This document shows, piece after piece, positions 23,101-53,581 of a stretch of 64,000 nt of DNA. Both the position numbers and the translations under genes were made by a program. The stretch spans positions 2,108,001 through 2,172,000 of the forward strand of contig NZ_JAFEJA010000001.1 of NCBI RefSeq assembly GCF_016919245.1, given 5' to 3'. The notes below the pieces were generated by a model. The model saw only the letters and a program-made list of their open reading frames with translations, did no database searches and was not told where the DNA came from. How positions within the stretch are numbered: the first letter of the stretch is position 1; the number at the start of each line of letters is the position of its first letter. This DNA is from Streptomyces zhihengii (GTDB taxonomy: Bacteria > Actinomycetota > Actinomycetes > Streptomycetales > Streptomycetaceae).

Positions 23101-26100
23101 TGCGGCGCAGCGAGGCGGCGACCGACACACGGTCCGCCGCGCCGCTCGCCTCGACGGTCTCCTCGACGGCCATGGTGAGGACGGGGTGGGGCGACATCTC
23201 CAGGAAGCAGCCCGCGCCGTCGTCGACGAGCGCGCGGATGGCGGGCTCGAAACCGACCCGGGCACGCAGATTGCCGTACCAGTAGGCGGCGTCCATCGTC
23301 TCGGTGTCGACGAACGTGCCGACGGCGGTGGAGTACAGCGGCACCGTGCCGGCCGTCGGCGCGACGGCGGCCAGGGCCTCGTGCAGCTCCTCCTCCAGTG
23401 CCTCGACGTGGCCGGTGTGGGAGGCGTAGTCGACGTTGACGCGTCGGGCGCGCACACCGTCGCTCTCGCAGCGGGCGGCGATCTCGTCCAGCGCCGCCGG
23501 GTCACCCGCGACGACGACCGAGGACGGGCCGTTCACGGCCGCCACCGACACCGCACCGGCGAACGGAGCGATCAGCTCCTCCGCCCGCTCCACGCCCAGC
23601 GCCACCGACATCATCCCGCCACGCCCCGCCAGCCGGTCACGCACCAACTGGCTGCGCACCGCCACGATCCGCGCCGCGTCCTTCAGCGACAGACCACCCG
23701 CCACATACGCGGCAGCGATCTCCCCCTGCGAGTGACCGACGACGGCCGACGGCTCCACGCCGTACGACCGCCACAGCGCCGCCAGCGACACCATCACCGC
23801 GAACAGCGCGGGCTGCACCACGTCCACCCGCTCCAGCGACGGCGCCCCCGGAACACCGCGCAGCACGTCCTCCAGACGCCAGTCCACGAACTCCGCCAGC
23901 GCCTCACCACACGCCGCGATCTCCGCCGCGAACACCGGCGCCGAATCCAGCAGTCCGACCGCCATGCCCTCCCACTGCGCCCCCTGACCCGGGAACACGA
24001 ACACCGGCTTCACACCGGAACCGACCACCTGACCCTCCGCGACCAGCGCGGACGGCTCGGCGGCGGCGAGGGAGGCGAGACCGGCGAGCAGGGTCTCCCG
24101 GTCCGTCGCGGCCACGGTCGCCCGGCGTTCCAGCAGCGCCCGGGTGGTCGCGGCGGAGAGGGCGACGTCGGCCGGCGTCAGCTCGGGGTGCGCGGTCAGA
24201 TGCGCGTGCAGCCGCTCGGCCTGCGCCCGCAGGGCGGCGGCGCTGCGCGCCGACACCACGACCGGGACCGCCGCGAGCGGCGCACCCGGCTCCCCGGCCC
24301 CACCGGGGCCGTCGGCGGCGGGCGCCTCGGCCGGGGCCTCCTCGACGATGATGTGGGCGTTGGTGCCGCTCACTCCGAACGAGGAGATGCCCGCACGGCG
24401 CGGACGGCCGTCCTCGGCAACCCACTTGCGGGCCTCGGTCAGCAGCCGGACCTCGCCCGACTCCCAGTCCACGTGCGGCGACGGCTCGTCCACGTGGAGG
24501 GTGCGCGGCAGCACGCCGTTGCGCATCGCCATCACCATCTTGATCACACCGGCGACACCGGCGGCGGCAGAGGTGTGACCGATGTTGGACTTGATCGAGC
24601 CGAGCCACAGCGGCGCGTTCGCCCGGTCGCTGCCGTAGGTCGCGAGCAGCGCCTGCGCCTCGATCGGGTCACCCAGCTTCGTGCCCGTGCCATGGCCCTC
24701 CACCGCGTCCACCTCGGACGGCGACAGACCGGCACTGGCGAGCGCAGCGCGGATCACCCGCTCCTGCGAGGGGCCGTTGGGGGCGGTGATGCCGTTGCTC
24801 GCGCCGTCCTGGTTGATCGCGCTGCCCCGCAGCACGGCCAGCACCTTGTGGCCCTTGCGCCGCGCGTCGGAGAGCCGTTCGACGACGAGGACACCGACAC
24901 CGTCGGAGAACCCCGTGCCGTCGGCGCCCGCCGCGTAGGCGCGGCACCGGCCGTCCGTGGAGAGCCCGCGCTGACGGCTGAACTCCGTCAGCAGGAACGG
25001 CCCGGACATGATGGTGACGCCGCCGATGAGCGCCATCTCGCACTCGCCGGACCGCAGCGCCTGGGAGGCGAAGTGCAGGGCGACGGCCGAGGACGAGCAC
25101 GCCGTGTCCACGGACACCGCGGGGCCCTCCAGGCCGAGGATGTAGGCGATCCGGCCGGACACCACACTGGTGCTGGAGCCGGTCAGCCGGAAGCCCTCGA
25201 CCTGAGCGGCGGATCCGCTGACGCCGTAGTCGGACGAGCTGACGCCGCAGAAGACGCCGATGTTGTCGCCCTTGAGCGAGGTCGGCGCGATCCCCGCGTG
25301 CTCGAACGCCTCCCAGGACGCCTCCAGCAGCAGCCGCTGCTGCGGGTCCATCGCGGTCGCCTCACGCGGGCTGATCCCGAAGAAGTCCGCGTCGAACCGG
25401 CCCGCTCCGTGGACGAAGCCGCCGGCCCGCGTGTACACCGTGCCGAGCCGGTCCGGGTCCGGGTCGTACAGGCCCTCCAGGTCCCAGCCCCGGTCGGTCG
25501 GGAACGGGCCGATGGCGTCACGCCCCTGCGCGACGAGGTCCCACAGTTCCTCAGGCGAGGTCACCCCGCCCGGGTAGCGGCAGCTCATGCCGACGATCGC
25601 CAGCGGCTCGCCCGCGTCCGCCGGCTGCCTGCGCACCACGGCGCGGCCGGCGGCGGCCTGCTTCGCCGGGGTCACCTGCGACATCAGGAACCGGGCGACG
25701 GCGGCGGGTGTGGGGTGGTCGAAGACGAGCGTCGCGGGCAGCCGCACCCCGGTGGCCTGGTTGAGCCGGTTGCGCAGCTCGACCGCGCTCAGCGAGTCGA
25801 AGCCGAGGTCCTTGAACGCGCGCTCGGGACCGACGGCGGACGCCGAGGCGTGACCGAGGACGGAGGCGACCTGCGACTGCACCAGTTCGAGGACGACCCG
25901 CTCCCGGTCGGCCTCCGGCACGGCCGCGAGCCGCTGGGCGAGCGCACCGGCACCGCCCGCGGGCCGCGCCGGCAGGGTGACGAGCCCGCGCAGCAGCGGC
26001 GGGAGCAGCCCGGCCCGCGCCTGGGCACGCAGCACGGCCTGGTCCAGATGGGTGGGCACGACCACGGCGGCGTCCACGTCGAGGGCCTGGTCGAACAGCC

Positions 26101-29100
26101 CGAGACCGGTCTCGGCGGTGAGGGCCTTCATGCCCATCCGCTCCAGGCGGGCCAGCTCGGCCTCCTCCAGGGCGGCGCCCATGCCGGCACCGTGCGACCA
26201 GACGCCCCAGGCGAGGGACGTGGCGGGCAGGCCGGCGGCCCTGCGGGACGCGGCGAGCGCGTCGAGGGCGGCGTTGGCGGCCGCGTAGTTGGCCTGCCCC
26301 GGGTTGCCCACGAGCGCGGCCATCGAGGAGAAGACGACGAACGCGGACAGCTCCACGTCGGCGGTCAGCTCGTGCAGGTACCGGGCTGCGTCCACCTTGG
26401 GGCGCAGCACGGCCTCGACGCGCTCGGCCGTCAGCGACTCGACCACACCGTCGTCCAGCACACCGGCCGTGTGCACGACGGCGGTCAGCGGCTGCTCGAC
26501 GGCAGTCAGCGCTGCGGCGAGCTGCTCGCGGTCGGACACGTCGCATGCCACGATCCGGGCCTCGCAGCCCGACTCGGCCAGTTCGGCGACGAGTTCGGCC
26601 GCGCCCTCGGCCTCGGGGCCGCGGCGGCTGAGCAGCAGCAGGTGCCGCACGCCGTGAGTGGTGGCCAGGTGGCGGGCGAACAGTGCGCCCAGACCACCCG
26701 TACCACCGGTGATCACCACCGTGCCGTCCGGATCGAACGCTGCGGCCCCGGCACCGGCCGACGCCCGCGCCAGTCGGGGCGCGAGGAGCTTGCCGTCGCG
26801 CACGGCGAGCTGCGGCTCGTCCGCACCGAGCAGGGTGCCCCAGTCCGGTTCGGCAGCGGCGTCCGCGTCGAGGTCGACGAGGACGAAGCGGTCCGGATGC
26901 TCGGACTGGGCGCTCCGCAGCAGACCCCAGACGGCGGCCTGCGCGACATCGGGCGACTCGCCGTCGACGGAGACCGCGCCACGGGTGACGACGACCAACC
27001 GAGCCTCGGTCAGCCACTCACTCGCCAGCCACCGCTGCACCAGCGCCAGCGCCTCACCGGCGGTTCCGGCCACCGTGGCCTCCGCGGAACCGACGGCAGC
27101 AAGCACCAGCTCAGGCGCCTCGGCACCGTCGGCCAGGGCGCCTTCGAGCGCGTCCAGATCGGCGAACGGCGCACCGCTCAGCGCGAGTTCACCGAGGACG
27201 GCGGTGCGGGTGGCGGCTGCGCTGGTGATGGCGGGCTGGACGGACGCCCAGCCCAGCTCGTAGACCGGCTGCCCCGCACCACGACGCAACGCCTCCAACT
27301 GCGCCGGCTCGACCGGACGCATGTCCAGCCGCTCCAGACTCAGCACATGCTCGCCCTCGACCGAGACGACATCCACCCGCAGGGCAGCATCACCCGCAGG
27401 CGCGATCCGCACCCGCACCCGCGACAGACCCGCACGCCCCGCACTCACCCCGGACCAGGAGAACGGCAGAATCGTCGACCCGCCATCCCCACCCTTCTCG
27501 GCGAACGCACCGTGCAACGACGCGTCGAACAACGCCGGATGCATCCCGAAGCCCTCACCACCGGCATCACCCGGCAGCCCCACCTCGGCATAGACGTGAT
27601 CGTCGATCGACCATGCGGTACGCACACCCTGGAACACCGGCCCGTAATCGAAACCGAGCTCCGCCATACCCGCGTAGAGAACGTCACCCGACATCTCCAC
27701 ACCACCCACCGGCGGCCACTCCCCCGGCACCCAGCCGGAAACCACGGCCGAGTTCTCCGGAGCCAGCCAGCCACGCGCATGGCAGACCATCCCCACCGCC
27801 GGCTCGTCGGCATCCGAGACCTCCGGACGGGCGAACACCGTCACCTCACGACGACCGTCCTCACCCGCCGCACCCACCGACACCCGCAGTTGAGCAGCCG
27901 CACCCTCCTCCAGCAGCAACGGCGACTCCATCACCAGCTCATCCACCACCGGCACACCCACACGCCGCCCCGCAGCCAGCGCCAACTCCACCCACGCCGT
28001 CCCCGGAACGATCACCGTCCCCAACACCACATGGTCAAGCAACCACGGCTGCGACTCACCCGAGATCCGCCCCGTGAACACCCACTCATCCCGGTCACCC
28101 AACTGAACAGCCGCGGCCAACACGGAGTGCTCGACCCGGTCCAGCCCCGCCGCCGCCACATCACCGGCACCCGCGGACGGCATCAGCCAGTAGTTCTCCC
28201 GCTGGAAGGCGTAGGTGGGGAGATCGACGCGGCGTGCGCCGCTGCCGGCGTAGTACGCGTCCCAGTCGACGCCCGCACCCGAGGTGTGGGCCCGGCCGAG
28301 GAAGGCGGCGAACGTGTCCGCCTCCGGGCGCTTGGAGCGCAGAGCCGGAACGAACGCGGCCTCGCTGTCGTCCTCGACGCACTGCCGGGCCATCGCGGTC
28401 AGCACCGCGTCCGGACCCAGCTCCAGGAACCGGCGAACGCCGAGGTCCCACAGGGTGGCGACACCGTCGGCGAAACGCACGGCCTGGCGGACGTGGCGCA
28501 CCCAGTACTCGGCGTCGAAGACGGTGACGACCTCGCCCGTGACGTTCGAGACCACCGGGATCGCGGGCGGGCCGTAGGACAGGCCCTCCGCGATGGTGCG
28601 GAACTCGTCCAGCATCGGCTCCATGCGCGGCGAGTGGAACGCGTGCGACACCCGCAGCCGGGACGTCTTACGCCCCTCCAACGCCGGAAGCCACTCCTCC
28701 ACCGCATCCGCGTCACCGGACACGACAACCGCGAGCGGCCCGTTGACGGCGGCGATCTCCAACCGGCCCTCGAAGCCGGCGAGCGACTCCGCGACCTCGG
28801 CTTCGGCGGCCTGCACCGCCACCATCGCACCACCCGCGGGCAGCGCACCCATCAACCGACCACGCGCCACCACCAGTTCGGCCGCGTCCGCGAGCGACAG
28901 CACCCCGGCCACATGCGCGGCGGCGATCTCACCCACCGAGTGACCGATCAGGAAGTCCGCCCGCACACCCAGCGACTCCGCAAGACGGAACAACGCCACC
29001 TCGACCGCGAACAGCGCCGCCTGGGTGAACTCCGTCGAGTTCAGGATCTCGCTGTCCTCGGCCAGCAGCTCGCGCAGCGAACGCCCCAGCCGGGGGTCGA

Positions 29101-32100
29101 GTTCGGCGCATGCCTCGCTGAGTGCCTGCTCGAACGCCGGAAAGCGAGCCGCCAGTTCGAGGCCCATGCCCGTGCGCTGGGACCCCTGCCCCGTGAACAG
29201 GAACGCCGACTTGCCGCCGACCCCCGAATCCGAGACCGCGACATCACCGAGCCGCGCCAGCAGCTCATCGCGGTCCGAGGCGACCACCACCGCACGCCGC
29301 TCCAGCAGCGCACGCGAGGTCACCGACGAGAAGGCGACGTCCGCCACCGACACGTCCGGGTCAGCCGCCAGCCGCTCCCGCAGCCGCTCGGCCTGGGCCT
29401 TCAACGCCACGTCCGTACGCGCCGAGAGCACGATCGGCACCGGAGCACCGAAGGCTGCCCGCTCAGCAGGCGCCTCCGCAGCCGGCGCCTCCTCCACGAT
29501 GATGTGCGCGTTGGTGCCGCTCACACCGAACGACGAAACACCCGCACGCCGCGGACGCCCGCCCTCGGCCGCCCACTCCCGGGCCTCGGTCAGCAGCCGG
29601 ACCTCGCCCGACTCCCAGTCCACGTGCGGCGACGGCTCATCCGCGTGCAGCGTCGGCGGCAGCACACCGTGCCGCATCGCCATCACCATCTTGATCACAC
29701 CCGCGACACCCGCAGCGGCCGACGTGTGACCGATGTTCGACTTGATCGACCCCAGCCACAGCGGATCCCCGTCCCGCTCCCGGCCATAGGTCGCCAACAG
29801 CGCCTGCGCCTCGATCGGGTCACCCAGCTTCGTGCCCGTGCCATGGCCCTCCACCGCGTCCACCTCGGAAGGCGACAGACCGGCGGACGCGAGCGCCGCA
29901 CGGATCACCCGCTCCTGCGACGGACCGTTCGGAGCCGTCAGACCGTTGCTCGCGCCGTCCTGGTTCACCGCGGTGCCCCGCACCACACCCAGGATCCGGC
30001 GACCGTTGCGGCGCGCGTCCGACAGACGCTCCACCACCAGCACACCCGCACCGTCCGAAAACCCCGTCCCGTCCGCAGCGGCCGAATACGCCTTGCAGCG
30101 ACCGTCTTCGGCGAGGCCGCGCTGGCGGCTGAAGCCGATGAGCAGGTCGGGGGTGGCCATGAGCGAGATGCCGCCGACGAGGGCGAGTGAGCACTCGCCG
30201 TTGCGCAGGGCCTGGCCGGCCATGTGCAGGGCGACGGCCGAGGACGAGCACGCCGTGTCCACGGAGACAGCCGGGCCCTCGAAGCCGAGCGAGTACGCGA
30301 CCCGGCCGGACACCACGCTCATGGTGGTGCCGGTCAGGTGGTAGCCCTCCAGCTCGGGGACCATCGTCGCGTGGTAGCCGGAGGAGACGGTGCCGCAGAA
30401 CACGCCGGTGTCACTGCCCCGCAGGGTCGTCAGGTCGATCCCGGCGTTCTCGAACGCCTCCCAGGAGGTCTCCAGCAGCATGCGCTGCTGCGGGTCCATG
30501 GCCAGCGCCTCGCGCGGGCTGATCCCGAAGAAGTCGGCGTCGAACTCGCCGATGCCGTCGACGAAGCCGCCGGCCCGCGCGTACACCGTGCCGAGCCGGT
30601 CCGGGTCCGGGTCGTAGAGGCGCTCCAGGTCCCAGCCGCGGTCGGCGGGGAACGGTCCCATGGCGTCGCCGCCGGTGGAGACCAGCTCCCACAGGTCCTC
30701 GGGCGAGGTGACCCCGCCCGGGAAGCGGCAGCTCATGCCGACGATGGCCAGCGGCTCGTCCGTGGACGAGCGGCGCTTGCGCGCCGGGGCGCGGGCGGGC
30801 GTCGGGGCGATGACGACCTCGGCCACCAGGAGCCGGGCGACGGCGACCGGGGACGGGTGGTCGAAGACGAGTGTCGCGGGCAGGCGGACGCCGGTGGCCT
30901 GGGTGAGCCGGTTGCGCAGCTCGACCGCGCTCAGGGAGTCGAAGCCCAGCTCGTTGAAGGCCCGGGAGGGGTCGACGGCGGCGGCCGAGGCGTGGCCGAG
31001 GACACCGGCCACCTGCTCCAGCACGAGGTCGAGGGCCACCTGCTCGCGGTCCGCCTCCGCGACCCCGGCCAGGCGGCGCCCGAGGGATCCGCCGGTGTCG
31101 GCGCGACGGGCGGGGGCCGGCGCGAGGCCGCGCAGGATCGCGGGGACGAGACCGTCCCTGGCCTGGGCGCGCAGCGCTGCCGTGTCCAGCCGGACGGGGG
31201 CCAGGAGGGCCGCGTCCGTCGTGAGGGCCTGGTCGAAGAGGTCGAGGCCCAGCTCGGCCGAGAGCGGCTGGGAGCCCATGCGCTCCAGGCGGGCGAGTTC
31301 GGCCTCGCTCAGCTCCCCGGCCATGCCGCCGACGCCGCCCCAGAGGCCCCAGGCGAGGGACGTGCCGGGCAGACCGGCGGCCCTGCGCGACGCGGCGAGC
31401 GCGTCCAACGAGGCATTGGCGGCCGCGTAGTTGCCCTGCCCGGGGCTGCCGATCAGCGCGGCGACCGAGGAGAAGACCACGAACGCAGCCAGATCGACGC
31501 CCTCGGTCAGCTCGTGCAGATGCAGCGCCGCGTCCACCTTCGGACGCATGACCCGCTCGACCTGCTCGGCCGTCAGCGACTCCACCACACCGTCGTCCAG
31601 CACACCGGCCGTGTGCACGACGGCGGTCAGCGGCTGCTCTACGCCGCCGAGCGCTGCGGCGAGCTGCTCCCGGTCGGACACGTCACAGGCCACGATCCGG
31701 GCCTCGCAGCCCGACTCGGCCAGTTCGGCGACGAGTTCGGCCGCACCCTCGGCCTCCAGGCCACGACGGCTCAGCAGCAGCAGATGCCGCACACCACGCG
31801 CGGTGACCAGATGACGGGCGAACAGCGCACCCAGACCACCCGTACCACCCGTGATCACCACCGTGCCCTCGGCGGCGAACTCCGTCACCGCCACACCCGC
31901 AGCCGCACGCGCCAGCCGCGGCGCGAACACCCGACCGCCACGCACCGCGAGCTGCGGCTCGTCGAGGTCGGGGAGCCCGCCCCAGGCCAGGCCGTCCGTG
32001 GTGGTGTCGGCGTCGAGGTCGACGAGCAGGATCCGGCCGGGGTGCTCGGACTGGGCGCTGCGCAGCAGACCCCACACGGCGGCCTGCGCGACATCGGGTG

Positions 32101-35100
32101 CCTCGCCGTCCACCGTGACCGCACGACGCGTGACGACGGCCAGCCGGGCGCCGGCCAGGCGGTCGGCGGCGAGCCAGGCGCGCACCAGGGCGAGCGTCCG
32201 GACGACGGCCTCGGTCGGGGTGGCGGCGGTCGCGTCGACGCCCGTGAGGACGAGGGAGGGCACGGTCGCGGAACCGTCGGCGAGTGCCTGTTCCAGGGCC
32301 GCCAGGTCCGCGAACGCGGAGCCTTCGGCGGCGAGTTCACCGAGAACGGCGACATCGGCGGATCCGCCGGTGGCGACCGTGACCGGGCTCCAGTCCACTT
32401 GGTGGAGCGAGCCCCCGCCCGCCTGGGTGGCGCGGGTGAGCTGGACACGGTCGACGGGACGGAAGACCAGTCTGTCCATGCCGAGGACGAGCGCGCCGTC
32501 CTCGTCCACGATGTCGATCCGGAAGGACACGTCGCCGACCGGGGTGAGACGGGCCCGTGCGCGGGTGACACCGGTCCGGCCGAGCTGGACGCCGTTCCAG
32601 GAGAACGGCATGACGAGCGAGTCGTCGGCCTTCTCCCCGTACAGGCAGCTCTGCACGGCGGAGTCGAAGAGACCCGGGTGCAGGCCGAAGGCGTGGGCGC
32701 CGTCCGTGTCGTCCGGCAGCGCGAGGTCGACGTAGACGGCGTCGTCGTCCTGCCATGCCTCGACCACTCCCTGGAACAGGGTGCCGTAGTCGTAGCCGAT
32801 GTCCGTCATGCGGGTGTAGAGCGACTCCGCGGTGAGCGGCTCGGCGTCCTGCGGCGGCCAGGCGACGTCCCACGCCGGGACCGTCGACGCCGACTCCGCG
32901 GCGAGCCAGCCACGGCCGTGGCAGACGGCCTCCGCGGCGGCCTCCGGGTCGTCGGTCTCGGGGTGGGAGAAGATCACGAACTCGCGCCGTGCGTCGTCGT
33001 CCGTGTGACCGACGACGATCTGGAGCCTGCGCCCCGCCGCGTCGTCCAGGATCAGCGGCGCCTCGATGACGAGTTCGTCGAGCACCGGGCAGCCGACCTC
33101 GCGTCCGGCGGCCAGGCTCATCTCGACCAGCGCCACACCGGGCACCACGACCGCGCCCATGACGACGTGGTCACGCGTCCAGGGCTGGGTGTCGGTGGAG
33201 ATCCGGCCGGTGAACAGCCACTCGCCCCGGTCGCCGATCAGCGCCCGGCCGGCGAGAAGGGGGTGGTCGACGGCGATCAGACCGGCGGCGGACACATCCC
33301 CCGCGACCGTGACCGGGGCCAGCCAGAACCGTTCCCGCTGGAAGGCGTAGGTGGGGAGATCGACGCGCTGAGCACCCGTGCCCGCGTAGACGGCCTCCCA
33401 GTCGACGCCCGCACCCGAGGTGTGGGCGCGGCCCAGGAACGCGGCGAACGTCTCCGCCTCCGCGTGCTTGGAGCGCAGAGCGGGCACGAAGGCGGCCTCG
33501 GTGTCGTCCTCGACGCACTGCCGGGCCATCGCGGTCAGCACCGCGTCCGGACCCAGCTCCAGGAACCGGCGAACGCCGAGGTCCCACAAGGTGGCGACAC
33601 CGTCGGCGAAACGCACGGCCTGACGGACGTGGCGCACCCAGTACTCGGCGTCGAAGCCGGTGACGACCTCACCGGTGACATTGGAGACCACCGGGATCGC
33701 GGGTGTGCCGTAGGACAGGCCCTGAGCGATGGTGCGGAACTCGTCCAGCATCGGCTCCATACGGGGCGAGTGGAACGCGTGCGAGACCCGCAGGCGGGAC
33801 GTCTTGCGTCCCTCCCACGCCGGAAGCCACTCCTCCACCGCGTCCGCGTCACCGGAGACGACGACCGCGAGCGGCCCGTTGACGGCGGCGATCTCCAACC
33901 GGCCCTCGAAGCCGGCGAGCGACTCCGCGACCTCGGCCTCGGCGGCCTGGACCGCCACCATCGCACCACCCGCGGGCAGCGCACCCATCAACCGACCACG
34001 CGCCACGACCAGCTCGGCCGCGTCCGCGAGAGACAGCACCCCCGCCACGTGCGCGGCGGCGATCTCCCCGACCGAGTGACCGATCAGGAAGTCCGCCCGC
34101 ACACCCAGCGACTCCGCCAGACGGAACAACGCCACCTCGACCGCGAACAGCGCCGCCTGCGTGAACTCCGTCGAGTTCAGCACCTCGCCGTCCTCGGCCA
34201 ACAGCTCCCGCAGCGAACGCCCCAACCGCGGATCCAGCTCCGCACACACCTCGGCCAGCGACGCCTCGAACACCGGGAACCGAGCCGCAAGTTCAAGGCC
34301 CATGCCCCGACGCTGCGACCCCTGCCCCGTGAACAGGAACGCCGACTTACCCCCCACACCCGAATCCGAGGCCGCGACATCACCGAGCCGCGCCAGCAGC
34401 TCATCGCGGTCCGAGGCGACCACCACCGCACGCCGCTCCAGCAGCGCACGCGACGTCACCGACGAGAACGCCGTGTCGAGGGCGGACAGGTCCGGGTGGG
34501 CCACCAGGTGTGCATGCAGTCGCTCCGCCTGGGCACGCAGCGCGGCGTCGGAGCGGCCCGACAGCACGACGGGGACCGCGCCGGCGGTGCGGGGGGCGGC
34601 GGTCGGCCGCGGGGTGGTGTCGGCGGCGGCGTCGTCGGGGAGCGGCTCGTCGGCCGGGGCCTCCTCCACGATGATGTGCGCGTTGGTGCCGCTCACTCCG
34701 AACGAGGAGATGCCCGCACGGCGCGGACGGCCGTCCTCGACGGCCCACTCCCGGGCCTCGGTCAGCAGCCGGACCTCGCCCGACTCCCAGTCCACGTGCG
34801 GCGACGGCTCGTCGGCGTGCAGCGTGGGAGGCAGCACGCCGTTGCGCATCGCCATCACCATCTTGATGACGCCCGCGACGCCCGCGGCGGTCGAGGTGTG
34901 ACCGATGTTCGACTTGATGGAGCCGAGCCACAGGGGCTCGCCGTCGCGCTCCCGGCCGTACGTGGCGAGCAGGGCCTTGGCCTCGATCGGGTCGCCGAGG
35001 ACGGTGCCGGTGCCGTGGCCCTCGACCGCGTCGACGTCGGCCGGGCGCAGGCCGGCGTTGGCGAGCGCGGCGCGGATGACGCGTTCCTGCGAGGGGCCGT

Positions 35101-36049
35101 TGGGGGCGGTGAGGCCGTTGCTGGCGCCGTCCTGATTGACGGCCGTGCCCCGGATCAGGCCGAGGATGCGGCGGCCGTTGCGGCGGGCGTCGGACAGGCG
35201 CTCCAGGACGATCATGCCGAGGCCGTCGGAGAAGCCGGTGCCGTCGGCGGAGGCGGAGTACGCCTTGCAGCGGCCGTCGCGGGCGAGGCCGCGCTGCCGG
35301 CTGAACTCCATGTGCAGGAAGGGACCGGAGAGCACGGTGACGCCGCCGGCGAGGGCGAGCGAGCACTCGCCGGCCCGCAGCGCGGTGACCGCCATGTGGA
35401 GGGCGACGGCGGAGGCCGAGCAGGCGGTGTCCACGGACACGGCCGGGCCCTCCAGGCCGAGGCTGTACGCGACCCGGCCGGAGACGACGCTGGTGGTGGA
35501 GCCGGTGAGGCGGAAGCCCTCGATCTGCGGCAGGGCCCCGGCGGGCATGGCCGCGTAGTCGGAGGGGCCGACGCCGGCGAAGACGCCGGTGTCGCTGCCG
35601 CGCAGGGTGTGGGGGTCGATTCCGGCGTCCTCGATCGCCTCCCAGGACGCCTCCAGCAGCAGTCGCTGCTGCGGGTCCATCGCGGTGGCCTCGCGCGGGC
35701 TGATGCCGAAGAAGTCGGCGTCGAAGTCGGCCGCGCCGTCGATGAATCCGCCCTCGCGGGCGTAGACGGTGCCGAGCCGGTCCGGGTCCGGGTCGTAGAG
35801 GTTGTCGAGGTCCCAGCCGCGGTCGGCGGGGAACGGGCCGATGCCGTCGCCGCCGGTGGCGACGAGCTGCCACAGCTCCTCGGGCGAGGTGACCCCGCCC
35901 GGGTAGCGGCAGCTCATGCCGACGATCGCCAGCGGCTCCCCGTCCCGGGACTCGTACTCGCGAAGGCGTGCGCGGGCCTGGTTGAGATCGCTCGCCATCT
36001 TCTTCAGATAGCGGGCTATCTTCTCCTGCTGTTCGGTGTTCTCTACCAT
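20195..36049 (-). CDS. PKS-3: type I modular PKS, modules d, e and f (each KS-AT-DH-KR-ACP)
   Basis: 5284 residues. Module d: KS Cys210 (TACSAS), AT Ser659 with HAFH at 757, DH His961/Asp1129, KR Tyr1541, ACP Ser1705. Module e: KS Cys1934, AT Ser2371 with HAFH at 2469, DH His2673/Asp2842, KR Tyr3255, ACP Ser3419. Module f: KS Cys3651, AT Ser4107 with YASH at 4208, DH His4417/Asp4586, KR Tyr4995, ACP Ser5161. KRs carry LDD (B-type) and DHs are intact, so each module should leave a trans double bond. d and e use malonyl-CoA and f methylmalonyl-CoA. The ATG at 36049 begins the docking coil ([17 protein letters not shown]); a GTG overlapping the PKS-2 stop lies six codons upstream. The C-terminal docking tail ends [18 protein letters not shown]. 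The DH blocks of e and f are almost identical at DNA level. Confidence 0.95.
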   Translation of the reverse strand: MVENTEQQEKIARYLKKMASDLNQARARLREYESRDGEPLAIVGMSCRYPGGVTSPEELWQLVATGGDGIGPFPADRGWDLDNLYDPDPDRLGTVYAREGGFIDGAADFDADFFGISPREATAMDPQQRLLLEASWEAIEDAGIDPHTLRGSDTGVFAGVGPSDYAAMPAGALPQIEGFRLTGSTTSVVSGRVAYSLGLEGPAVSVDTACSASAVALHMAVTALRAGECSLALAGGVTVLSGPFLHMEFSRQRGLARDGRCKAYSASADGTGFSDGLGMIVLERLSDARRNGRRILGLIRGTAVNQDGASNGLTAPNGPSQERVIRAALANAGLRPADVDAVEGHGTGTVLGDPIEAKALLATYGRERDGEPLWLGSIKSNIGHTSTAAGVAGVIKMVMAMRNGVLPPTLHADEPSPHVDWESGEVRLLTEAREWAVEDGRPRRAGISSFGVSGTNAHIIVEEAPADEPLPDDAAADTTPRPTAAPRTAGAVPVVLSGRSDAALRAQAERLHAHLVAHPDLSALDTAFSSVTSRALLERRAVVVASDRDELLARLGDVAASDSGVGGKSAFLFTGQGSQRRGMGLELAARFPVFEASLAEVCAELDPRLGRSLRELLAEDGEVLNSTEFTQAALFAVEVALFRLAESLGVRADFLIGHSVGEIAAAHVAGVLSLADAAELVVARGRLMGALPAGGAMVAVQAAEAEVAESLAGFEGRLEIAAVNGPLAVVVSGDADAVEEWLPAWEGRKTSRLRVSHAFHSPRMEPMLDEFRTIAQGLSYGTPAIPVVSNVTGEVVTGFDAEYWVRHVRQAVRFADGVATLWDLGVRRFLELGPDAVLTAMARQCVEDDTEAAFVPALRSKHAEAETFAAFLGRAHTSGAGVDWEAVYAGTGAQRVDLPTYAFQRERFWLAPVTVAGDVSAAGLIAVDHPLLAGRALIGDRGEWLFTGRISTDTQPWTRDHVVMGAVVVPGVALVEMSLAAGREVGCPVLDELVIEAPLILDDAAGRRLQIVVGHTDDDARREFVIFSHPETDDPEAAAEAVCHGRGWLAAESASTVPAWDVAWPPQDAEPLTAESLYTRMTDIGYDYGTLFQGVVEAWQDDDAVYVDLALPDDTDGAHAFGLHPGLFDSAVQSCLYGEKADDSLVMPFSWNGVQLGRTGVTRARARLTPVGDVSFRIDIVDEDGALVLGMDRLVFRPVDRVQLTRATQAGGGSLHQVDWSPVTVATGGSADVAVLGELAAEGSAFADLAALEQALADGSATVPSLVLTGVDATAATPTEAVVRTLALVRAWLAADRLAGARLAVVTRRAVTVDGEAPDVAQAAVWGLLRSAQSEHPGRILLVDLDADTTTDGLAWGGLPDLDEPQLAVRGGRVFAPRLARAAAGVAVTEFAAEGTVVITGGTGGLGALFARHLVTARGVRHLLLLSRRGLEAEGAAELVAELAESGCEARIVACDVSDREQLAAALGGVEQPLTAVVHTAGVLDDGVVESLTAEQVERVMRPKVDAALHLHELTEGVDLAAFVVFSSVAALIGSPGQGNYAAANASLDALAASRRAAGLPGTSLAWGLWGGVGGMAGELSEAELARLERMGSQPLSAELGLDLFDQALTTDAALLAPVRLDTAALRAQARDGLVPAILRGLAPAPARRADTGGSLGRRLAGVAEADREQVALDLVLEQVAGVLGHASAAAVDPSRAFNELGFDSLSAVELRNRLTQATGVRLPATLVFDHPSPVAVARLLVAEVVIAPTPARAPARKRRSSTDEPLAIVGMSCRFPGGVTSPEDLWELVSTGGDAMGPFPADRGWDLERLYDPDPDRLGTVYARAGGFVDGIGEFDADFFGISPREALAMDPQQRMLLETSWEAFENAGIDLTTLRGSDTGVFCGTVSSGYHATMVPELEGYHLTGTTMSVVSGRVAYSLGFEGPAVSVDTACSSSAVALHMAGQALRNGECSLALVGGISLMATPDLLIGFSRQRGLAEDGRCKAYSAAADGTGFSDGAGVLVVERLSDARRNGRRILGVVRGTAVNQDGASNGLTAPNGPSQERVIRAALASAGLSPSEVDAVEGHGTGTKLGDPIEAQALLATYGRERDGDPLWLGSIKSNIGHTSAAAGVAGVIKMVMAMRHGVLPPTLHADEPSPHVDWESGEVRLLTEAREWAAEGGRPRRAGVSSFGVSGTNAHIIVEEAPAAEAPAERAAFGAPVPIVLSARTDVALKAQAERLRERLAADPDVSVADVAFSSVTSRALLERRAVVVASDRDELLARLGDVAVSDSGVGGKSAFLFTGQGSQRTGMGLELAARFPAFEQALSEACAELDPRLGRSLRELLAEDSEILNSTEFTQAALFAVEVALFRLAESLGVRADFLIGHSVGEIAAAHVAGVLSLADAAELVVARGRLMGALPAGGAMVAVQAAEAEVAESLAGFEGRLEIAAVNGPLAVVVSGDADAVEEWLPALEGRKTSRLRVSHAFHSPRMEPMLDEFRTIAEGLSYGPPAIPVVSNVTGEVVTVFDAEYWVRHVRQAVRFADGVATLWDLGVRRFLELGPDAVLTAMARQCVEDDSEAAFVPALRSKRPEADTFAAFLGRAHTSGAGVDWDAYYAGSGARRVDLPTYAFQRENYWLMPSAGAGDVAAAGLDRVEHSVLAAAVQLGDRDEWVFTGRISGESQPWLLDHVVLGTVIVPGTAWVELALAAGRRVGVPVVDELVMESPLLLEEGAAAQLRVSVGAAGEDGRREVTVFARPEVSDADEPAVGMVCHARGWLAPENSAVVSGWVPGEWPPVGGVEMSGDVLYAGMAELGFDYGPVFQGVRTAWSIDDHVYAEVGLPGDAGGEGFGMHPALFDASLHGAFAEKGGDGGSTILPFSWSGVSAGRAGLSRVRVRIAPAGDAALRVDVVSVEGEHVLSLERLDMRPVEPAQLEALRRGAGQPVYELGWASVQPAITSAAATRTAVLGELALSGAPFADLDALEGALADGAEAPELVLAAVGSAEATVAGTAGEALALVQRWLASEWLTEARLVVVTRGAVSVDGESPDVAQAAVWGLLRSAQSEHPDRFVLVDLDADAAAEPDWGTLLGADEPQLAVRDGKLLAPRLARASAGAGAAAFDPDGTVVITGGTGGLGALFARHLATTHGVRHLLLLSRRGPEAEGAAELVAELAESGCEARIVACDVSDREQLAAALTAVEQPLTAVVHTAGVLDDGVVESLTAERVEAVLRPKVDAARYLHELTADVELSAFVVFSSMAALVGNPGQANYAAANAALDALAASRRAAGLPATSLAWGVWSHGAGMGAALEEAELARLERMGMKALTAETGLGLFDQALDVDAAVVVPTHLDQAVLRAQARAGLLPPLLRGLVTLPARPAGGAGALAQRLAAVPEADRERVVLELVQSQVASVLGHASASAVGPERAFKDLGFDSLSAVELRNRLNQATGVRLPATLVFDHPTPAAVARFLMSQVTPAKQAAAGRAVVRRQPADAGEPLAIVGMSCRYPGGVTSPEELWDLVAQGRDAIGPFPTDRGWDLEGLYDPDPDRLGTVYTRAGGFVHGAGRFDADFFGISPREATAMDPQQRLLLEASWEAFEHAGIAPTSLKGDNIGVFCGVSSSDYGVSGSAAQVEGFRLTGSSTSVVSGRIAYILGLEGPAVSVDTACSSSAVALHFASQALRSGECEMALIGGVTIMSGPFLLTEFSRQRGLSTDGRCRAYAAGADGTGFSDGVGVLVVERLSDARRKGHKVLAVLRGSAINQDGASNGITAPNGPSQERVIRAALASAGLSPSEVDAVEGHGTGTKLGDPIEAQALLATYGSDRANAPLWLGSIKSNIGHTSAAAGVAGVIKMVMAMRNGVLPRTLHVDEPSPHVDWESGEVRLLTEARKWVAEDGRPRRAGISSFGVSGTNAHIIVEEAPAEAPAADGPGGAGEPGAPLAAVPVVVSARSAAALRAQAERLHAHLTAHPELTPADVALSAATTRALLERRATVAATDRETLLAGLASLAAAEPSALVAEGQVVGSGVKPVFVFPGQGAQWEGMAVGLLDSAPVFAAEIAACGEALAEFVDWRLEDVLRGVPGAPSLERVDVVQPALFAVMVSLAALWRSYGVEPSAVVGHSQGEIAAAYVAGGLSLKDAARIVAVRSQLVRDRLAGRGGMMSVALGVERAEELIAPFAGAVSVAAVNGPSSVVVAGDPAALDEIAARCESDGVRARRVNVDYASHTGHVEALEEELHEALAAVAPTAGTVPLYSTAVGTFVDTETMDAAYWYGNLRARVGFEPAIRALVDDGAGCFLEMSPHPVLTMAVEETVEASGAADRVSVAASLRRNEGGLARFWLSLGQADIAGVSVDWPSVFAGTGSRRVDLPTYAFQRENYWLMPSAGAGDVAAAGLDRVEHPVLAAAVQLGDRDEWVFTGRISGESQPWLLDHVVLGTVIVPGTAWVELALAAGRRVGVPVVDELVMESPLLLEEGGAAQLRVSVGAAGEDGRREVTVFARPEVADAGEPAVGMVCHARGWLAPEDSAVVSGWVPGEWPPVGGVEMSGDVLYAGMAELGFDYGPVFQGVRTAWSIDDHVYAEVGLPGDAGGEGFGMHPALFDASLHGAFAEKGGDGGSTILPFSWSGVSAGRAGLSRVRVRIAPAGDAALRVDVVSVEGEHVLSLERLDMRPVEPAQLEALRRGAGQPVYELGWASVQPAITSAAATRTAVLGDDLGELERAVADGGQAPDAVLAHIVTPDGSPAVAARTATGEALALVQRWLASEWLTEARLVVVTRGAVPAADGESPDVAQAAVWGLLRSAQSEHPDRFVLVDLDADAAAEPDWGTLLGADEPQLAVRDGKLLAPRLARASAKAAVTPFAADGTVVITGGTGGLGALFARHLATTHGVRHLLLLSRRGPEAEGAAELVAELAESGCEARVVACDVSDREQLAAALGAVEQPLTAVVHTAGVLDDGVVESLTPGQIERVMRPKVDAALHLHELTEDAELSAFVVFSSVAALMGSPGQGNYAAANASLDALAASRRAAGLPATSLAWGVWSEATGMAAQLGQAELARLERMGMKALTAETGLGLFDQALDVDAAVMAPVLLETTALRSQARAGMLPPLLRGLVRLPAARVSGAGAGALVQRLAGVPEADRGGIVLELVLAQVAAVLGHASAAAIEPERAFKDLGFDSLSAVELRNRLTQATGVRLPATLVFDHPTPAAVGELLLAGIGGGEPAEPLIDQEVRKLEDMLAASGAEEQQRVAKRLRALLSGLSAGAGESAQADKKQNARERIEAATTAEEIFQMIDVELGEA
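21957..22975. repeat. 1.02-kb direct repeat, copy in module f (post-AT linker and DH)
   Basis: Nearly identical to 27189-28207 at a constant offset of 5232 bp, with about ten mismatches seen by eye. It spans the end of the region between DH and KR, the whole DH domain and the AT-DH linker. Its coding strand favours G-ending codons (GTG, GGG, TTG), unlike much of the surrounding gene. Confidence 0.9.
23414..24039. repeat. 0.63-kb methylmalonyl-AT repeat, copy in module f
   Basis: Matches 50928-51553 almost base for base at a constant offset of 27514 bp. It covers the AT core, from just before the YASH motif back through GHSQG to the start of the AT fold. Confidence 0.88.
27189..28207. repeat. 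1.02-kb direct repeat, copy in module e (post-AT linker and DH)
   Basis: Partner of 21957-22975. The KR-side sequence beyond it is also highly similar to module f. The AT sides differ completely: malonyl type here, methylmalonyl type in module f. Confidence 0.9.
28341..29092. repeat. Malonyl-AT repeat, copy in module e
   Basis: Nearly identical to 44150-44901 (offset 15809 bp). The malonyl ATs of module g (about 17500-18620), d (about 33335-34459) and c (about 38896-40019) are further close copies of the same AT block. Confidence 0.82.
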
Positions 36050-36063
36050 TTCCCCGCCCCCAG

Positions 36064-53237
<17,174 letters not shown>

Positions 53238-53581
53238 GCTGGTTTCCCCCACCTTCGGGCTCTTGCCTGGAACCATGTGGTCGACTTGCTAGATCCGGTG
53301 GGGACCCCCCTGGATACAGCCATTCCCCCTGCTTTTTCTCGGAAGATGTGTAGGCCGCCGGGCGCCCGGGTAGCCGGGAGGGCCGCCGCGCGGGGTGCGC
53401 GGGGTGCGGGACCCGTACGCGGGCCGGTGCGGGCGCGGTCGCCGGAGCCGCTGCGGAGGCGGTCGCCGGAACCGCCGGGGGCGCGAGCGCGGCGAGGCCC
53501 GCGCGACCGGTGTCCGGTCGCGCGGGCCTCGTGGGGTGCGCGGTGTGCGCGGTGTGCGCGGTGCGGGGGGTGCGGTTCGGC
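53238..53581 (-). promoter_or_regulatory. Intergenic region upstream of the PKS operon (probable promoter region)
   Basis: This 344-bp gap separates the thioesterase gene from PKS-1. The half next to PKS-1 (about 53238-53350) is less GC-rich and includes an A-tract on the minus strand near 53331-53336, the likeliest place for the promoter of the giant operon. I could not find a convincing -35/-10 pair. The other half holds the terminator hairpin of the thioesterase gene and a low-complexity GTGTGCGCG repeat (about 53532-53575). No protein gene is supported. Confidence 0.4.
53493..53531 (-). terminator. Hairpin terminator after the type II thioesterase gene
   Basis: Perfect 18-bp inverted repeat: left arm 53493-53510, loop TGT, right arm 53514-53531 (arms CGAGGCCCGCGCGACCGG and its complement). 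It lies 51 bp past the thioesterase stop. There is no T-run, which is common for actinomycete terminators. It could act in both directions and shield the PKS operon from read-through. Confidence 0.65.

Noticed and set aside
53238..53276. PKS-1 start at 53276 (13 extra residues)
   Set aside because: The ATG at 53237 has a strong ribosome site and begins directly with the docking helix, as in PKS-5.
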